64,000 nucleotides of DNA from Corallium rubrum (Eukaryota > Cnidaria > Anthozoa > Scleralcyonacea > Coralliidae), in NCBI GenBank assembly GCA_964035015.1, contig OZ036008.1, positions 10,396,192 to 10,460,191 on the forward strand, written 5' to 3'. This document shows, in pieces, positions 48,619-64,000 of this stretch. The translations under genes were made by a program, and so were the position numbers. The notes under the pieces were generated by a model. It saw only the letters and a list, made by a program, of their open reading frames with translations. It was not told the origin of the DNA and searched no databases. The stretch's first letter is position 1. Each line of letters starts with the position of its first letter.

Positions 48619-51269
48619 TCATGTCTTTTGTCCTTTGTTGACAAGTGGAACATAACGTACACCCATCAAACGTTGACGAGATATTGTTCCATCTGTCTGT
48701 TTGTCAATTTGTTCCAAATACTGCTCTCCGTACTCAGGACCAACTGGAATGAACAATCGTCCTCCAGGTTTTAGTTGATCGACAAGTGCTTGAGGTACTT
48801 TGGCTGCTGCGGCTCCAACATGGATGGCGTCAAATGGACCTTCTAAAATTTCACAAGAGCAAAATATGAAGTAGTTTAGCAAAGTGTAAAATAAGTGGTT
48901 TGCCCAGATTTTAATGAAATACTAACATTTCTCAAACTAATTAATGATCCATGAGTAATTAATTAGCCAATCAGATAAAAAAATTTTTTGGTCATGTGCA
49001 CGAGTTTTGAAACCAGTGAAGGTCACACAAACTGAATTCATAATTAAGAAATCAGATAATTAACGGCACAAACAAAGGACTGTTTATTACCACATTTCTT
49101 ACTTATAAATTCAACACAAGACCATTAATGGGTACTAATATACATCATTGCCTAATATAATATGAACCAAGTCCCCAAATTCAACTATAATAGAGGATTG
49201 GGAAGCTATTTCATAAACTCCATAAATAACAGTGTATTGTGTTTCACCAGGGCTTACAAACACTCGAGAACAACAAAAATCACTCAGCCTATTACTGTAC
49301 CTCATAATTTTCAATGTTCTCTCGTGTTTGTAAAACATTTGAAAACAATAAAAATCACTTCATGGCTTGCAGCCTCGAGATTTTTATTATTCTCTCATGT
49401 TTTACAAACACTCAAGAACAATGAAAATTACTCAGTTAACAGCTTTGTGATTTTCATTGTCCTCTTGTCCCTGGTAAAACACTCCCACTCATTTATGAAA
49501 TATTACTTGAAACATCGATATTTCATTGCTATTAAAAAAACACACTGTCACTGTCATAAATATAACTAAGACTCAAAATGGTGTTTGTCCCATTTACAAC
49601 AAACATACTCTGAAACCATAATCTTACCAGAAGGACAACCATCCCAGCCATCTCTAAATAGTAGATGAACTCTTCCTTCATCCAGCAAATACTTCTCCTT
49701 TTTTATAATATTTTCTTTTGATAAAGCAACCAAGCCTTCAATATGATCAATTCCAATCACTTTACCAGTTTTGCCGACCATTTGAGCCATACATGCACAA
49801 AGATAACCACTTCCTAGAAAGGCAAGAGAAAAAGATTTTTTCTTCTTCTAAATGTTTTTTTGGGGGGGGCATGTCTTGCCTGAAAGCATGCTAATGATAC
49901 AGTGCAATTACTACAGCCTCGATTTTTGTCTGTCAACGATACTTCCCAAGTATATACTTACAACTGAGTTCTCCAAAACTGTTTGTTACTAAATTGTTTA
50001 CATTTAAGAAATGGCCAGTACATGTAGTGTTTATATCAGGGGTGTCAGAAACAGTGGGCCCCCACATTTTTTGGTGTGTGTGTGTGTGTGTGCAGAATAT
50101 GTTTGCCCTCCCCCACCCACTTTTTAACAAGGCCAGTAATAAAGTTATGATTAATAAAATCACTAACCCTAGCTAACCCACAGCTTTGAATAAAGATATA
50201 ATAAAGAAATTTGAATGCAGATATTCAATGTCCAGAAAAAGTGTTGTCTTTTAAGTATTTTATGATGTTTTTGGACCTTTAGAATTCTGTAAATCCTTGT
50301 CCTAAAATGCAGGAAATGGCATTTCAGAGACTCTAGATTTCAAAATTTCCTGGGGAAGCAATGCCCCTGGATCCCCCTAAAAATTTTGGGCCCCCTCACT
50401 TTTAGTGTTGCCCTGATGCCCCTGGTTTATATAGCCTGATGCAAACACAAGACAGAGTTGGGAGAATTGGAACATTTATGTGAACCTGAGCCATAGGTGA
50501 CAGTTGAATTCTCCCAAACTCATTTGAGTATTGGCATCAGGTTATATAAACACAGGGCATCCATTTTCTATTTCTTTTATGAAATAAGACTAAGAAATGT
50601 GCTGTGACATCACAATGCATAGCCTGATATAAACACAGTAATTGACCAATCATAGTGTGCATAAGATGCAACCTATTTAACTGTCAAGAATACCAGAATA
50701 TTAACCAATCATAATAAATGTTTAATAACTGAATAATTTTTGTGCATAATTAATAACCAATTAATACCATAATTTTAAAACCGACTTTAGTTTCATTATT
50801 GAACATAAAATCTCCCAAAACACATACCAGAGCCAACATCAAGTACAACGCTTCCTTCTTTCATGTTGTTTTTAAGAATTTCTAAAGCATGGGCGTGCAT
50901 GTGAGGAGCACTGATAGTAACACCAAATCCAATGGGTTGAGGTGAATCCATATACGGCGATCTGGAGCAGTAATTACCACGATCCACTTTCCTCATTGCC
51001 TCCTCGACTTCGGGGCTTTTTATTATGCCGTAGTTTTTTAACTGATTGACTAAATCTTCGTTATCTTTGCCGTGAGATCGCCACTCCATTCCAACTTCTT
51101 GTGGTTGCTGTTTTTCCGCTCCACTTATAACAGGTTCAGGGTTTGCACTGTCTTTGCAATTCTGCTCCTTGGAATAACAATGATCACTGGCTTTAGATAG
51201 TTGAACAAGAAAGGGAAACAGTCTAACAGTTGACAATATTAATGACAAACTGCACGATAAACTTTTCAT
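48619..51269 (-). CDS. PCMT1: Protein-L-isoaspartate O-methyltransferase with N-terminal signal-like segment, 3 exons
   Basis: Exons 51269-50828, 49813-49628 and 48842-48619 join in frame (phase 1 both times) to give 283 residues. The core matches the PCMT family: [20 protein letters not shown], the SAM-binding motif [20 protein letters not shown] formed across the first splice, [49 protein letters not shown] and the terminal [12 protein letters not shown]. The enzyme methylates isoaspartyl residues in aged proteins. It is about 55 residues longer than the human cytosolic enzyme. The extension begins [20 protein letters not shown], which looks like a secretory signal, followed by a hydrophilic linker before the core near residue 65. 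It is head to head with the AidB-like gene. Confidence 0.94.
50037..50424. mobile_element. hAT-like non-autonomous element with 8-bp target duplication (PCMT1 intron 1)
   Basis: Left end CAGGGGTGTCAGAAACAGTG, right end ATGCCCCTG. GTTTATAT is duplicated exactly at 50029-50036 and 50425-50432. The interior (AGGAAATGGCATTTCAGAGA, TTTCAAAATTTCCTGGGG) is related to the elements at 14.67 and 56.83 kb. It contains a short (TG)n run. Confidence 0.8.
50433..50555. repeat. Imperfect palindrome with AGCCTGATGCAAACACA end
   Basis: AGCCTGATGC and GGGAGAATT on the left mirror AATTCTCCC and GCATCAGGTT on the right. A third AGCCTGATATAAACACAG copy lies at 50622. Confidence 0.45.
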
Positions 51270-51575
51270 GCTGTGTTTTACAATGCAAACAGCCAGCCCT
51301 TCGATCGTAACTTATCGTACTTATTTCGGGTACTCATCGGGACTACAAAAAAACAGGGGGGTTGTGTCAGGTGTTCTAGTCGCATTAAAAACCCACATTT
51401 TCGGCTGCCAGAGGAGAACTTTTGTATGTGGCGAAACTTACGCTTATAACTGACGTCTAGTGATCATATCTACATCAATTCATAATTATGGAAACTACGC
51501 ATCGTTCGATATATTTCGAGTTGCGAACCCCCTGGCGTAGTACAGGCCAAACATTCTGTTGATATTTAGTTCAGT
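51270..51575. promoter_or_regulatory. Putative bidirectional promoter of PCMT1 and the AidB-like gene
   Basis: Divergent start codons are 306 bp apart, so both promoters and 5' UTRs lie here. No clear TATA box was found on either side. Confidence 0.5.

Positions 51576-64000
<12,425 letters not shown>

Overview
This 64-kb window is nuclear DNA of an animal. Genes are split by canonical GT-AG introns, the sequence is AT-rich, and SINEs, LINE tails, palindromic MITEs, microsatellites and satellites fill most non-coding space. An intact intron-containing PDX1/PDX2 pair (de novo vitamin B6 synthesis) plus animal caspases points to an early-branching marine animal. I think a cnidarian, perhaps an anthozoan, is most likely; a sponge is not excluded. 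Species cannot be read from the window.

Layout: (1) 2.06-2.76 kb, minus: first coding exon of a GAS2-like calponin-homology protein that continues off the left edge. (2) 3-11 kb: no gene; MITEs, LINE tails and a hairpin cluster. (3) 11.3-16.4 kb, plus: a four-exon caspase with both catalytic residues. (4) 20.7-23.1 kb, plus: a four-exon paralogue with the same intron phases and the same 38-bp second exon, but with the catalytic His and Cys replaced, so a pseudocaspase. (5) 24.2-30.2 kb, minus: PDX1 (8 exons), head to head with PDX2 (plus, 30.6-31.8 kb, 2 exons) across 412 bp. PDX1 intron 6 holds a 1.2-kb minisatellite of CCAAT-box units and a MITE 15 bp from a splice acceptor. (6) 34.4-40.2 kb, minus: two tandem single-domain rhodanese paralogues, each of three exons. 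(7) 41.15-48.35 kb: a satellite of about 290 monomers of 25 bp with higher-order structure. (8) 48.6-51.3 kb, minus: a PCMT1-type isoaspartyl methyltransferase with a putative signal peptide, head to head across 306 bp with (9) an AidB/ACDH-11-type acyl-CoA dehydrogenase (plus, from 51.6 kb, 13 exons seen, running off the right edge).

How the genes relate: PDX1 and PDX2 form one enzyme complex (PLP synthase) and probably share a promoter. The caspase pair looks like an enzyme and a possible catalytically dead partner. PCMT1, the AidB-like protein, the rhodanese-like proteins and PLP synthase all have links to damage or redox metabolism, but a functional neighbourhood is only a guess.

Repeat biology is rich. 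Present are P-like MITEs with perfect 7-bp target duplications, hAT-like elements with perfect 8-bp duplications, palindromic TTAA-flanked MITEs, foldbacks with 9-11-bp duplications, tRNA-headed and 5S-rRNA-headed SINEs sharing a central domain, and a transposon whose inner minisatellite is made from its own inverted-repeat sequence. Exon coordinates were derived by hand from reading frame and splice sites.
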